A DNA stretch of 64,000 bases from Planomicrobium sp. Y74 (GTDB lineage: Bacteria; Bacillota; Bacilli; Bacillales_A; Planococcaceae), in NCBI RefSeq assembly GCF_003668635.1, contig NZ_RCWH01000003.1:310001-374000 (forward strand), given 5' to 3'. Both the position numbers and the translations under genes were made by a program. Of this stretch, positions 7,997 through 15,877 are shown one piece after another. Under the pieces are notes generated by a model that ran no database searches, was not told the origin of the DNA, and worked only from the letters and a program-made list of their open reading frames with translations. Every line of letters starts with the position of its first letter. Positions within the stretch are counted from its first letter, which is position 1.

Positions 7997-9025
7997 CTAA
8001 AGTTCCGCAAACTCCGGATCTGCGACTTTCACCAATTGTTTGCCGAGGTTTGAGCCTTCAAATAAACCGAAAAATGCCTGCGGTGTATTTTCAAATCCTT
8101 CAACGATTGTTTCGTCGTATTTCAGCTTGCCTTCCTGAAGCCATTTTCCTAAATCAGTGGCACCAGTACGGAATTCGGATGCATAATCACCGAGAGTGAA
8201 GCCTTTCATCATGGAGCTTGTCGTGATGAATTTCCACTGGATGCGCGGTCCGATATCTCCGCCAGGCGTGTTATAGGATGAAATGGTTCCACAAAGCACG
8301 ACTCGTGCTTTATTGTTCAGCTCCCAGATCACTGCATCGGAAACTTCGCCCCCAACATTGTCGAAATAGACATCGACACCGTCAGGCAATGTCTGTTTTA
8401 AATCTTCTTTAAAGCTGTCCGATTTATAATTCACTGCGGCATCAAAACCCAGTTCGTTAATCAGGTAGTCGATTTTTTCCTGTGAGCCGGCGATACCGAC
8501 AGCGCGGGCGCCTTTCAATTTTGCAATCTGTCCGACAACAGAACCGACGGCTCCAGCTGCGCCGGAAACAACGACTGTTTCGCCAGCTTGCGGCTTGCCA
8601 ATATCAAGAAGTCCGAAATAGGCAGTTAAACCCGTTAATCCTAAAATGCCAAGACGCGTCGTAATCGGGGCAATTGTTGGGTCGACTTTTTGCACTTTCT
8701 CCGCTTTGGCGATATTGTATTCTGCCCATTTCAGCGTACCGTTGACGATGTCGCCTTTTTGCAGAAGCTCTGAATTCGATTCCACGACTTCAGCAAGGAT
8801 TCCCCCGGAAATCGCTTCGTTCAATTTATAGGGAGCCACGTATGATTTTACGTCCCGCATACGTCCGCGCATATAAGGATCGACGGAAAGGTAAAGGGTT
8901 TTAAGCAAGACTTCGCCTTCGCCTGGTGCTCCGGTCTCTTTATCGATAAAAGCAAAATCATCGTTGGATGGCGTGCCTTCAGGGCGGTTCGCCAGATGGA
9001 TTTCTTTATATGTTTTTGGTGTCAT
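7997..9025 (-). CDS. MDR-family NADP-dependent oxidoreductase (YfmJ/prostaglandin-reductase-like)
   Basis: 342 residues. The YMRGRM motif (51-56), the absence of zinc ligands, and SGAAGAVGS (154-162) identify the leukotriene B4 12-hydroxydehydrogenase/CurA-like group (COG2130), which reduces the C=C bond of alpha,beta-unsaturated ketones and aldehydes using NADPH. B. subtilis YfmJ is the likely counterpart. RBS GAGGAG is present before the ATG at 9025. The gene is divergent from the flavin oxidoreductase at 9179, also an ene-reductase type, so the pair may act on similar electrophiles. Confidence 0.9.
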   Translation of the reverse strand: MTPKTYKEIHLANRPEGTPSNDDFAFIDKETGAPGEGEVLLKTLYLSVDPYMRGRMRDVKSYVAPYKLNEAISGGILAEVVESNSELLQKGDIVNGTLKWAEYNIAKAEKVQKVDPTIAPITTRLGILGLTGLTAYFGLLDIGKPQAGETVVVSGAAGAVGSVVGQIAKLKGARAVGIAGSQEKIDYLINELGFDAAVNYKSDSFKEDLKQTLPDGVDVYFDNVGGEVSDAVIWELNNKARVVLCGTISSYNTPGGDIGPRIQWKFITTSSMMKGFTLGDYASEFRTGATDLGKWLQEGKLKYDETIVEGFENTPQAFFGLFEGSNLGKQLVKVADPEFAEL

Positions 9026-9178
9026 GCAAATTCCTCCTCAAAATTCTCTTCGAAAAAATCGTACCATTGTAAAAGAATGGAATCAAAAATTACAGCCTGC
9101 AAGCTCGAATTCTTGTAGTGGAATGGAGGCTATGCTATTTTGAAATAACGAAGCTCATGAGAAAAGAGGAACTTATAT

Positions 9179-10312
9179 ATGAAACCGCAATTCAAATCTT
9201 TATTCAAAGAAATTACGTTACCGAACGGTGTAGTTTTGAATGACCGTTTGGGCGTTGCACCAATGACCACATACTCAGGCAATCCGGATGGCACCGTATC
9301 GGATGAGGAACTTGCTTATTACCGCCGCCGTTCAACTATCGGCAGCCTGTTCATTTCAGCGTGTATCGCTGTATCTGAAAACGGCATTGCGTTTCCGAAC
9401 CAGTTTGTCGCTTTTAAAGATGAGGTTCTGCCGCGCTTGACGCAAATGGCAACCGAGATGAAAGCGAATGGCAATAAAGCCATTCTTCAAATCCAGCATG
9501 GCGGACGCCAGGGACAGCCGGAGCTGATTAAAACCAACGAAACAGTGGCACCGAGTGCAGTTGAAGGCCCAGCAGGCAGGCCGACACCGCGCGCACTGAC
9601 AGTTGATGAAATTACGGACATCATCCGTGACTTCGGCGAAACGACACGCCGTGCGATTGAAGCCGGTTTTGACGGCGTTGAAATCCATGGTGCCAATACT
9701 TATCTGATACAGCAATTCGTTTCGGAAGTTACTAATCGCCGTGAAGACGAGTGGGGCGGCAATCTTGAGAATCGCCTGAAATTCCCGCTGGCTGTATTGG
9801 CGGAAGTAAAACGAGTGGCAGCGGAATACGCGGACGAGCAATTCATCATCGGCTATCGTTTGTCTCCGGAAGAATACAGCCCGGAAGGTATCGGTTATAC
9901 AATCGATGAAACGAAGGTTCTGACTGATAAATTGATTGCTGGAGGAATTCATTATCTGCATGTATCGTTGATGGATTTCCAAAAACTGCCGCATGATGAT
10001 AAAGCGGAAGGCAGCATCGTCGAAATCCTGTCGAAACAGATTGATGGACGAGTGGCGTTTGTCGTCGTCGGCAGTGTGAAAAAACCGGCAGAAGCAGTCG
10101 CGGCTCTTGAAGAAGGAGCCGACATCGTCGTGATGGGACGCCAGGTGCTGGCTGATCCGGAATGGACGGAGAAAGTGAAACAAGGCAGAGAAGATGAAAT
10201 CAATGAAAACGTTCCAAAGGAAATGGTTGGCAAGCTCGATATTCCTGGACCGCTATGGGAACGGATGGTCACTTATAAAATGGTGGAAATCGATGAAGAA
10301 GTGGAAGTTTAA
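9179..10312 (+). CDS. NADH-dependent flavin oxidoreductase, old yellow enzyme family (YqiG-like)
   Basis: 377 residues. A TIM-barrel FMN enzyme: APMTTYS near residues 27-33 for FMN, QIQHGGRQ, and the EIHGANTYLIQQF motif (about 166-179) that carries active-site and substrate residues, then GVGSV-like and GRQVLADP phosphate-binding segments. The overall sequence resembles B. subtilis YqiG. The C-terminal [4Fe-4S] extension of the BaiH/DCR type is absent, so this is the short form. It likely reduces activated alkenes. RBS AGAGGAAC precedes ATG 9179. A strong terminator follows. Confidence 0.92.
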   Translation: MKPQFKSLFKEITLPNGVVLNDRLGVAPMTTYSGNPDGTVSDEELAYYRRRSTIGSLFISACIAVSENGIAFPNQFVAFKDEVLPRLTQMATEMKANGNKAILQIQHGGRQGQPELIKTNETVAPSAVEGPAGRPTPRALTVDEITDIIRDFGETTRRAIEAGFDGVEIHGANTYLIQQFVSEVTNRREDEWGGNLENRLKFPLAVLAEVKRVAAEYADEQFIIGYRLSPEEYSPEGIGYTIDETKVLTDKLIAGGIHYLHVSLMDFQKLPHDDKAEGSIVEILSKQIDGRVAFVVVGSVKKPAEAVAALEEGADIVVMGRQVLADPEWTEKVKQGREDEINENVPKEMVGKLDIPGPLWERMVTYKMVEIDEEVEV

Positions 10313-10330
10313 TCTCGATATCTAAATTGC

Positions 10331-10368
10331 AAAGCTCCCTGACCGTTATTCGGCCAGGGAGCTTTTTT
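10331..10368 (+). terminator. Intrinsic terminator after the flavin oxidoreductase
   Basis: AAGCTCCCTG and CAGGGAGCTT pair, with an inner GCC-like extension, followed by six T. Confidence 0.92.
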
Positions 10369-10376
10369 GGTCCTCG

Positions 10377-10898
10377 TTAAATAATTTTGCCATTCACTCC
10401 AGTCGAAACCTGCACTTTTGCATCCTGTGATTCATGCAATTTAACCATGACGAACCGGGCAATCGGCTGGATGACCAGGCTTTCAGCTGCCAGTACGATG
10501 ACAAAATTGCGCGGCCAGTTGAGCAGCCAGTTGCTGAACAGTTCAGAGTGGAAGCCGTTTCCGACAACGTCACCGATAAATGTCATTGCTGCAGACATGC
10601 CAAGTACGGTAAACAGAATACGGAACAGGATCTTCGAGTTGAAGCTGTCTTCCGGTTTCGTGAATTTTGCCGTCAACGCCTCTGCAATCCGGCCGAAAAT
10701 GACAGGTTCAATAATCATGACGATGATCCAGATGATCGGCAGCATCTTTAAAATCGTAAAGGCTACTTCACCGTTAAAATCGCCTGCGAAATAAATGGCG
10801 CTGTAAGTTGTCATGAAAAAAACCGTCAGTGTTGAAATAATCGTGCCGTATAAAAGTCCTTCTTTGCCATTGCGCGGCAGTCGTTTCTCTAATTGCAT
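10377..10898 (-). CDS. DUF2798-type integral membrane protein
   Basis: 173 residues with four hydrophobic segments (about 18-36, 45-65, 90-110, 123-150). The two halves look alike: each begins with a short basic/polar lead (LPRNGKEG; KPEDSFNSK) followed by a TM pair, as in tandem DUF2798 proteins. I assign the family from that pattern, not from a search. It sits alone between two terminators. Function unknown. RBS AGGGGATAAG precedes the ATG. Confidence 0.7.
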   Translation of the reverse strand: MQLEKRLPRNGKEGLLYGTIISTLTVFFMTTYSAIYFAGDFNGEVAFTILKMLPIIWIIVMIIEPVIFGRIAEALTAKFTKPEDSFNSKILFRILFTVLGMSAAMTFIGDVVGNGFHSELFSNWLLNWPRNFVIVLAAESLVIQPIARFVMVKLHESQDAKVQVSTGVNGKII

Positions 10899-11034
10899 AG
10901 TTTCTCTTATCCCCTTTTTCTGGTGCCTTCTCTTTGAGACTGTTGCTAACTATAGCAAATAAGAAAGGGGATTCGTAAGTGTCTATTCTGTGATGATGGA
11001 ATTATAACTTTTCCCTATTACAGAAAGCTATCTG

Positions 11035-11178
11035 AGATATGTAGCAAAACAGCGAAGACTCCCAGGGGAATGATGGGATATGAAACCGTGCTCCTGCATT
11101 CGCTGCGCTGCTTCGTCGCAAAGACTTAGCCTCGCCATGCGTCGGCTAATGTCTTCGAAGCTGTTTTGCGGAATATCT
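11035..11178. repeat. 144-bp imperfect inverted-repeat element
   Basis: The left arm AGATAT-gta-GCAAAACAGC-GAAGAC (11035-11058) matches the right arm GTCTTC-gaa-GCTGTTTTGC-gga-ATATCT (11151-11178). An inner hairpin TTAGCC/GGCTAA spans 11127-11149. It resembles, from memory, a degenerate copy of the ~150-bp dispersed elements of Bacillus genomes that begin with CAGCGAAGACTCC. No ORF, no transposase. The gene-free stretch 10899-11269 otherwise holds only the terminator below. Confidence 0.75.
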
Positions 11179-11205
11179 GTTTTGATTTTGGCTTTCTATA
11201 GCACC

Positions 11206-11242
11206 ATAAAAGGCAGAAAGCCCACAGAGCTTTCTGCCTTCA
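11206..11242 (-). terminator. Terminator for the SDR gene at 11270-12019
   Basis: AAGGCAGAAAGC (11210-11221) pairs perfectly with GCTTTCTGCCTT (11229-11240). The upstream A run becomes the minus-strand T run. Confidence 0.9.
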
Positions 11243-11269
11243 ACAATTCATGAAGTTAAATAGAATTTC

Positions 11270-12019
11270 TTACTTCGTGTTCGTGAAGCCGCCGTCGATG
11301 CGGATCACGTCGCCATTGATGTACTGCGCTTTTGAAGTCAGCAGGAAAGTGACAAGTTCCGCAACTTCGTCCGCTGTACCGAGGCGTTTTTGCGGGATGC
11401 CGGCTTCCGCGTTCTTCTTCATCTCCGGGTTGGCATCGAAATAAGCTTTGACCATCGGCGTTTCAGTTGGTCCTGGGGCAACGGCATTGACGCGCAAACC
11501 GTCTTTTGCGTACTCGGCAACAAGTGATTTCGTCATGCCGACGATACCGTGTTTGGTCGCTGAATAAGTAACAACTGTATCCTGACCGATGACGCCGGCG
11601 CTTGATGCGGTGTTAACGATTGAACCGCCGCCGTTTTTCACCATCACTTCCGCGACATAGCGAAGACCATAAAGTGCGCCGAGCATATTGATGCCGACAA
11701 TCTGTTCGATTTCTTTTATATCGGTTTCAAGGAAGTACTTGCCGCTTCCTGAAATACCGGCATTATTGAAGAAATAATCGATCGAGCCAAAATGTTCCAC
11801 CGTTTTGTCGACGTAGTTTTTCACTTCTTCCGCTTTCGATACATCGGCTTTGATGAAGAGGGCGTCCGCGCCGAGCTCTTTCACTTTGCTGACAGTGTCA
11901 TTGCCGCCTTCCTCATTTACATCGACCACTGCAATGTTGACGCCGTCCTGTGCCAGACGCAGTGCTGTTGATTGTCCGAGACCACTGCCTGCACCTGTGA
12001 TAATTGCAACTTTACTCAT
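11270..12019 (-). CDS. SDR-family NAD(P)-dependent oxidoreductase
   Basis: 249 residues, classical SDR: TGAGSGLG (8-15), Asp33 after strand 2 (NAD preference), NNAG (85-88), Ser139/140, Tyr152 and Lys156 in YSATK, and PGPTETPM after the active site. It is close in sequence style to the SDR at 1520-2302 and may be a recent paralogue. A near-perfect 7-bp inverted repeat lies 30 bp upstream of the start. RBS AGGAGG is strong. Substrate unknown. Confidence 0.9.
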   Translation of the reverse strand: MSKVAIITGAGSGLGQSTALRLAQDGVNIAVVDVNEEGGNDTVSKVKELGADALFIKADVSKAEEVKNYVDKTVEHFGSIDYFFNNAGISGSGKYFLETDIKEIEQIVGINMLGALYGLRYVAEVMVKNGGGSIVNTASSAGVIGQDTVVTYSATKHGIVGMTKSLVAEYAKDGLRVNAVAPGPTETPMVKAYFDANPEMKKNAEAGIPQKRLGTADEVAELVTFLLTSKAQYINGDVIRIDGGFTNTK

Positions 12020-12048
12020 AATGAAATCTGCCTCCTGTTTTATTTATT

Positions 12049-12068
12049 GCATACCTTAACTGGTATGC
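12049..12068. promoter_or_regulatory. Inverted repeat upstream of SDR, candidate operator
   Basis: GCATACC (12049-12055), TTAACT spacer, GGTATGC (12062-12068): perfect 7-bp arms, 30 bp ahead of the minus-strand SDR start. The same GGTATGC half-site followed by TAAACT occurs at 2325-2337, just upstream of the paralogous SDR gene, which hints at a shared regulator. Confidence 0.5.
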
Positions 12069-12126
12069 TTCCCATAATACGAGTACCCGATTTCGAAAAG
12101 GGCTAATCAGAAGGAAGATTCGGACT

Positions 12127-12152
12127 GTTTATTCAAATTGAAAACCGGGAAG
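12127..12152 (+). promoter_or_regulatory. Sigma-B-like promoter
   Basis: GTTTAT (12127-12132), 14-base spacer, GGGAAG (12147-12152) fits the Bacillus sigma-B pattern GTTT-N14-GGG(A/T)A. It lies 50 bp ahead of a gene resembling general stress protein 26, a known sigma-B target class. Confidence 0.5.
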
Positions 12153-12200
12153 AGTCAGTAAATAAGTGAAAGTTAAATTACTCAAGGAGGAATTTAAGTT

Positions 12201-12698
12201 ATGGCTGAAAATGCACCGACTCACAAAGAAGAATTGAAAATCGTCAATGATTTAATCAAGGATATCGATGTCGCGATGTTTACTACGATCGTTGGAAATA
12301 AACCCGTGTCCCGTCCATTGCAGACGCAGGAAGCGGAATTCGACGGTGACCTTTGGTTCCTGACTTTAAAAGATACGGACAAGTACCAGGAGATATTGCA
12401 GAACCCTTCCGTCAACGTGGCTTATGCAGGTAAATCATATGTATCAATCAGTGGCTCTGCACAATTTATCGATGATCTGGAGCGCAAAAAGGAATATTGG
12501 AATCCGGTTTTCGATAAATTGCTGAACACAACGTATGACGACCCGAACGTTATTTTGATCAAAGTCACTGCCGAAACAGCAGAATACTGGGAGTCTGGCA
12601 ACATGACGAAAACTGTCAAGAATTTCGCCAAAAAGCTGACTGGCAATGAAGATGAAGGTGATAAAAAACAGATGAACGATACAGTGGAATTCAACTGA
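12201..12698 (+). CDS. Pyridoxamine 5'-phosphate oxidase-family protein (general stress protein 26-like)
   Basis: 165 residues. It has the split-barrel flavin-binding fold: KDIDVAMFTTIVGNKPVSRPLQTQEAEFDGDLWFLT (residues ~20-55) is the typical start of the GS26/YdaG family (COG3871). The last ~25 residues are charged. Members bind FMN or F420-like cofactors and are induced by general stress; the reaction is not known. RBS AAGGAGG is strong. A sigma-B-like promoter precedes it and a strong terminator follows, so it is monocistronic. Confidence 0.88.
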   Translation: MAENAPTHKEELKIVNDLIKDIDVAMFTTIVGNKPVSRPLQTQEAEFDGDLWFLTLKDTDKYQEILQNPSVNVAYAGKSYVSISGSAQFIDDLERKKEYWNPVFDKLLNTTYDDPNVILIKVTAETAEYWESGNMTKTVKNFAKKLTGNEDEGDKKQMNDTVEFN

Positions 12699-12710
12699 TC
12701 GACGTTTGAG

Positions 12711-12746
12711 AAAACCTGCAGACATTCAGATGTCTGCAGGTTTTTC
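12711..12746 (+). terminator. Intrinsic terminator
   Basis: AAAACCTGCAGACAT pairs with ATGTCTGCAGGTTTTT across a 4-base loop. Confidence 0.92.
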
Positions 12747-12820
12747 TGTTTGTATGGGTTTATTAAAATCAAAAACTCGCTTACAGTTAAAGAAAGAGTC
12801 AGTTGAAGAGGATGAAACCG

Positions 12821-13774
12821 ATGAAAGTTTTTGCTTCCCATGATGAACAGATAACGATATTACAGAACCGCGGACTGCTGGTGCTGGACAAGGCGGCGGC
12901 CCGGCGAATCTTATCGCGCGAGAATTACTACGCCCTGATTGACGGTTACAAGGAACCGTTTCTGGAACGGGATGAGCGATTGAATCCATACGGGCGAGAG
13001 CAGTATCAGGCGGGAACGGAGTTTGGGCATATTTATGCGCTGTATCGCTTTGACCGGGAACTGCGGATGCTGATGCTCAATGAATTGCTGAAGTTCGAAA
13101 AGAATATCAAATCGAAAGTGGCGTATCGCTTTTCGGAGAAGTTCAAAGACATGGACTCTTTCCTCGAACCGGCTAATTACAGCGGGGACATCGAGCGCCA
13201 TCACGAGCGCGACCGCATCATTTCGACACTTTATAATCTGATCAAGAGCCACAAGAAACGAGACCGTGTGAAATACCCGGCTATCCGCGAATTTTTTGAC
13301 AAGCATCGAAACGTGCCATTATGGGTGCTCGTCAATTTCCTGTCGCTTGGTCAAATCACCAATTTCTATTCTGTGATCGATGATGAACTGCGAGAGCGCA
13401 TTGCGCAGGATTTTGCCGACGAGTTCAGCGAGGAATACGAACCGCTGCACTTGAAGGCGAGTGAACTGGACGCCTTGCTGCGCATAGCGTTTCCGTACCG
13501 CAATAAATCGGCGCATGAAGAAGTGCTGTACCGTTACCGGCTGATGCATCCGGAAGAACTCATTGACGTTGATGCGATGCTGCGATTGCCGGGGGGAAGC
13601 CTCGGCAAAGGGACGGTTTATTCGATGGTGAGCCTTTTGAGGCTGGTACTTGCAAAAGAAGAGTATGAAGTGTTTTCGGCAGAACTGGAACGGCTGATGG
13701 CGGAATTGAAAGCGGCGCTGCCGGGTCGTGCTTATGGTGTGGTTATGCGGGATACGGGGTTTCGGGAGAATTGA
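12821..13774 (+). CDS. Abi family protein (Abi_2, AbiD/AbiF-like) with HEPN-type motif
   Basis: 317 residues. The order of motifs fits the Abi_2 family of phage abortive-infection proteins: an N-terminal ILQNRGLLVLDKAAARRILS-like helix, ENYYALIDGYKEPF (34-47), and FGHIYALYRFDRELRMLML (68-86) with the family's (Y/L)xxDRxLR signature. Near the C-terminus RNKSAH (227-232) is an R-x4-H motif as in HEPN ribonucleases, in the position expected for Abi_2. It probably cleaves RNA upon infection and arrests growth (inference). No antitoxin gene is adjacent, so it may be a solo system. Start choice: ATG 12821 has AGAGG 9 bases upstream; TTG 12803 and ATG 12812 are poorly placed. A repeat array begins right after the stop. 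Confidence 0.85.
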   Translation: MKVFASHDEQITILQNRGLLVLDKAAARRILSRENYYALIDGYKEPFLERDERLNPYGREQYQAGTEFGHIYALYRFDRELRMLMLNELLKFEKNIKSKVAYRFSEKFKDMDSFLEPANYSGDIERHHERDRIISTLYNLIKSHKKRDRVKYPAIREFFDKHRNVPLWVLVNFLSLGQITNFYSVIDDELRERIAQDFADEFSEEYEPLHLKASELDALLRIAFPYRNKSAHEEVLYRYRLMHPEELIDVDAMLRLPGGSLGKGTVYSMVSLLRLVLAKEEYEVFSAELERLMAELKAALPGRAYGVVMRDTGFREN

Positions 13775-13777
13775 GCA

Positions 13778-13914
13778 GCTGATTTAGGCTAAGTGGAGGC
13801 TGATTTGGATTCTATGAGCAGTTTTGGGTGTTCTATGATCACTTATCGGATTCTATGATCATTCAGGAGATTCTATGATCACTTATAAGCATTCTATGAT
13901 CATTCGGCACAAAT
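13778..13914. repeat. Array of 20-21-nt degenerate repeats (core ATTCTATGATCA)
   Basis: Units begin at 13778, 13799, 13820, 13841, 13861, 13881 (steps 21, 21, 21, 20, 20), with a partial unit from 13902. TTCTATGA occurs at 13810, 13831, 13851, 13871 and 13892. The first unit is decayed (GCTGATTTAGGC). The array begins 4 bases after the Abi gene stop and ends just before the terminator, so it forms that gene's 3' untranslated region. Confidence 0.9.
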
Positions 13915-13932
13915 CATCCTAGCAAAATCGCT

Positions 13933-13971
13933 AAAAAGCAGGCCCGCACATCAGCGGAGCCTGCTTTATTT
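13933..13971. terminator. Bidirectional terminator
   Basis: AAAGCAGGC (13935-13943) with GCCTGCTTT (13959-13967) and an inner CCGC/GCGG stem. It sits between the convergent Abi and metallopeptidase genes. Confidence 0.85.
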
Positions 13972-13979
13972 CTTATCAA

Positions 13980-15524
13980 TCAACTGGCTTCCGGAAACTC
14001 TTCCGCTACTTTTTCATCAATTTTCTCGATGATGGTTTCGTTATAGATCAGTTCCTCTTCCAATAAAATCATATATCCCTCATAAGGTGATGATGAGTTG
14101 ATCAGCTCATAAGCTTCAAGATAGGCTTCCATATCATAATAGCCGAATTCCATATTCTCCTCTTCCATGGCGACCACGTCCGCTTCCCTGACCAACTCCA
14201 AAGACACCTCCGGATCGACAAGCAGATAAATTTCCGCAAGCGTCATGAGGTCATCAAGGCGATAGTCGGAATTTCCGTTTTCAAGACGGTCTTGCATGAA
14301 AGCGATGGCTTCATCAAATTGATCCTGCATCAAGTAAAGATCAGTCTGCATCCAGGTCAGATGGTTTAAATCCTCTTCCGATGCATTTTCCTTCAGTTCG
14401 TCTATGATTTTTGCAGCTTCCTCGTATTTCCTTTTTTCCATTGCTTCATAAGCTGCGTCGTATTTCTCCTGCTCCGCTGTACTTTCTTCAATCATGCTAT
14501 CAAGGAAAGTTTTCTGGAATTCGGCAAGTTCCATGCCGGTCGCTTCTTCAAGCATGGCGTAGAATTCACTCGGCATCTTGGCAGAAAGAAATGTCGGCAA
14601 TAACTCTTCGCCGTAATCATTGACCAGCGATTCTACGGCTAAAAAGCTTTGGACATATGGATCATAATTGCGTGAATACGTATTATGGAATGAATAGTCG
14701 TAGTCCAGTAATTTGAAATCAGTGACCTCCACATCTTCAAGTACATACCAATCGCTTGTTTCACCAGCCAGATAATCAGCAACCCCTTCTTCAAACCATA
14801 AAGGCAGGCGTGTCTCGGACAGGCCATATTTCTGTGAATACAAATGGCTCTGGTAATGGCTGTATTCATGAAGGAGAATGATATTCCATGAATAATCGTC
14901 CGGAACCAAATGGATTTCCTGGCTGTAATAATCATAATAGCCCATGGCTTCCTCGTAGCCGGACGCTTTGGATAATGTATCAAAATCATCATGGAAGACA
15001 ATCGTCAAGCCGCCCATTTCTGTATTGCCATAGAAATCGGCGATCCGTGCTTTTTCCTCTTCCAGGAACGCATCGATTTTATCAATCTCATTTTTAGTTG
15101 AAGCAGTGAAGGAATAAACCACACCGTTTTTCTCGATGCTGCCAATCGTGCTGGAAGTTGAATTGCTGTTCCAAAGAGACGAAGCCAGCATCTGCGTCTT
15201 TTCGGCAGCTGAAAAATTCTTTGTAAGCTCTTTGGCTTCCAAAAAAGAATTGGCGACAGCGAACAGGCCGATCGCCGAACTGAGGTACACAGTCAAAATT
15301 AATAGGGCAGCGACTTCCATCCGGCTTTTGAGCCATATTTTTTCAAGCTGCCCACTTTCAATTCCATAAAGGCTGAATGCGAGTCCAGCTACACAAAGCA
15401 CCAGCAGCATGAACGATATAAGAATGCCTGAAACAAGTCCCTGGCTGAATATGAGCCAATAGCTCCCGATGCTGAATCCAAGAAATAAAACAGATAAAAT
15501 TACTACTTTCCGCAATACTTTCAT
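13980..15524 (-). CDS. Membrane-anchored gluzincin-type metallopeptidase (peptidase MA-like)
   Basis: 514 residues. Three hydrophobic segments at about 8-26, 31-53 and 73-92 anchor the N-terminus. The following domain carries HEYSH (219-223), an HExxH zinc motif, and 20 residues later LWFEEGVADYLAGE with the third ligand Glu, the pattern of peptidase_MA/M1-like enzymes. The C-terminal ~170 residues are acidic helical repeats (TPR-like). Start choice: GTG 15536 lies inside the RBS; the GGAGGG box serves ATG 15524. The catalytic part is predicted outside the cell. Substrate unknown; a role in envelope proteolysis is inference. Confidence 0.8.
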   Translation of the reverse strand: MKVLRKVVILSVLFLGFSIGSYWLIFSQGLVSGILISFMLLVLCVAGLAFSLYGIESGQLEKIWLKSRMEVAALLILTVYLSSAIGLFAVANSFLEAKELTKNFSAAEKTQMLASSLWNSNSTSSTIGSIEKNGVVYSFTASTKNEIDKIDAFLEEEKARIADFYGNTEMGGLTIVFHDDFDTLSKASGYEEAMGYYDYYSQEIHLVPDDYSWNIILLHEYSHYQSHLYSQKYGLSETRLPLWFEEGVADYLAGETSDWYVLEDVEVTDFKLLDYDYSFHNTYSRNYDPYVQSFLAVESLVNDYGEELLPTFLSAKMPSEFYAMLEEATGMELAEFQKTFLDSMIEESTAEQEKYDAAYEAMEKRKYEEAAKIIDELKENASEEDLNHLTWMQTDLYLMQDQFDEAIAFMQDRLENGNSDYRLDDLMTLAEIYLLVDPEVSLELVREADVVAMEEENMEFGYYDMEAYLEAYELINSSSPYEGYMILLEEELIYNETIIEKIDEKVAEEFPEAS

Positions 15525-15877
15525 ATTTCCCTCCACTATCCATCTGATTTGATTGAAGTCGTATTCTGCCGATTGAAAAAAGAGGAGTGTTTCGCTGGAT
15601 TCAGCTTTGACTTGTATTTTTCGCCTCGGGTATCACCTTTCAAGTTGTTTTTAACGATAAACTACTTAGAAGTTTTCTATATATTAATATTTAAAAGTCC
15701 TGGAATATATCTAATTTTCATGTGAAGATAGTCCTTATTTGAAAAATGATTAAGTTAAAAGTGAAATGGAATTCATTTACAAAGAAATTGACTCTGTCAA
15801 TCAACCGCTGTGATAAAGTTAAGGGAATAAGATACTATCGGTAAAAATTTATAAAACTGAGAAATGGAGGAGAAGCA
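15525..15877. other. Gene-free divergent promoter region
   Basis: About 350 bp between divergent genes, AT-rich. Apart from the promoter at 15788-15816 I see no ORF, repeat or RNA structure in it. Confidence 0.6.
15788..15816 (+). promoter_or_regulatory. Sigma-A-type promoter
   Basis: TTGACT (15788-15793), 17-base spacer, TGATAA (15811-15816), about 60 bp before the start of the nucleotidyltransferase-like gene. Confidence 0.55.

Noticed and set aside
9356..10183. Long minus-strand open frame inside the flavin oxidoreductase gene
   Set aside because: Shadow of a well-supported gene; Phe/His/Arg-rich, no RBS, no domain.
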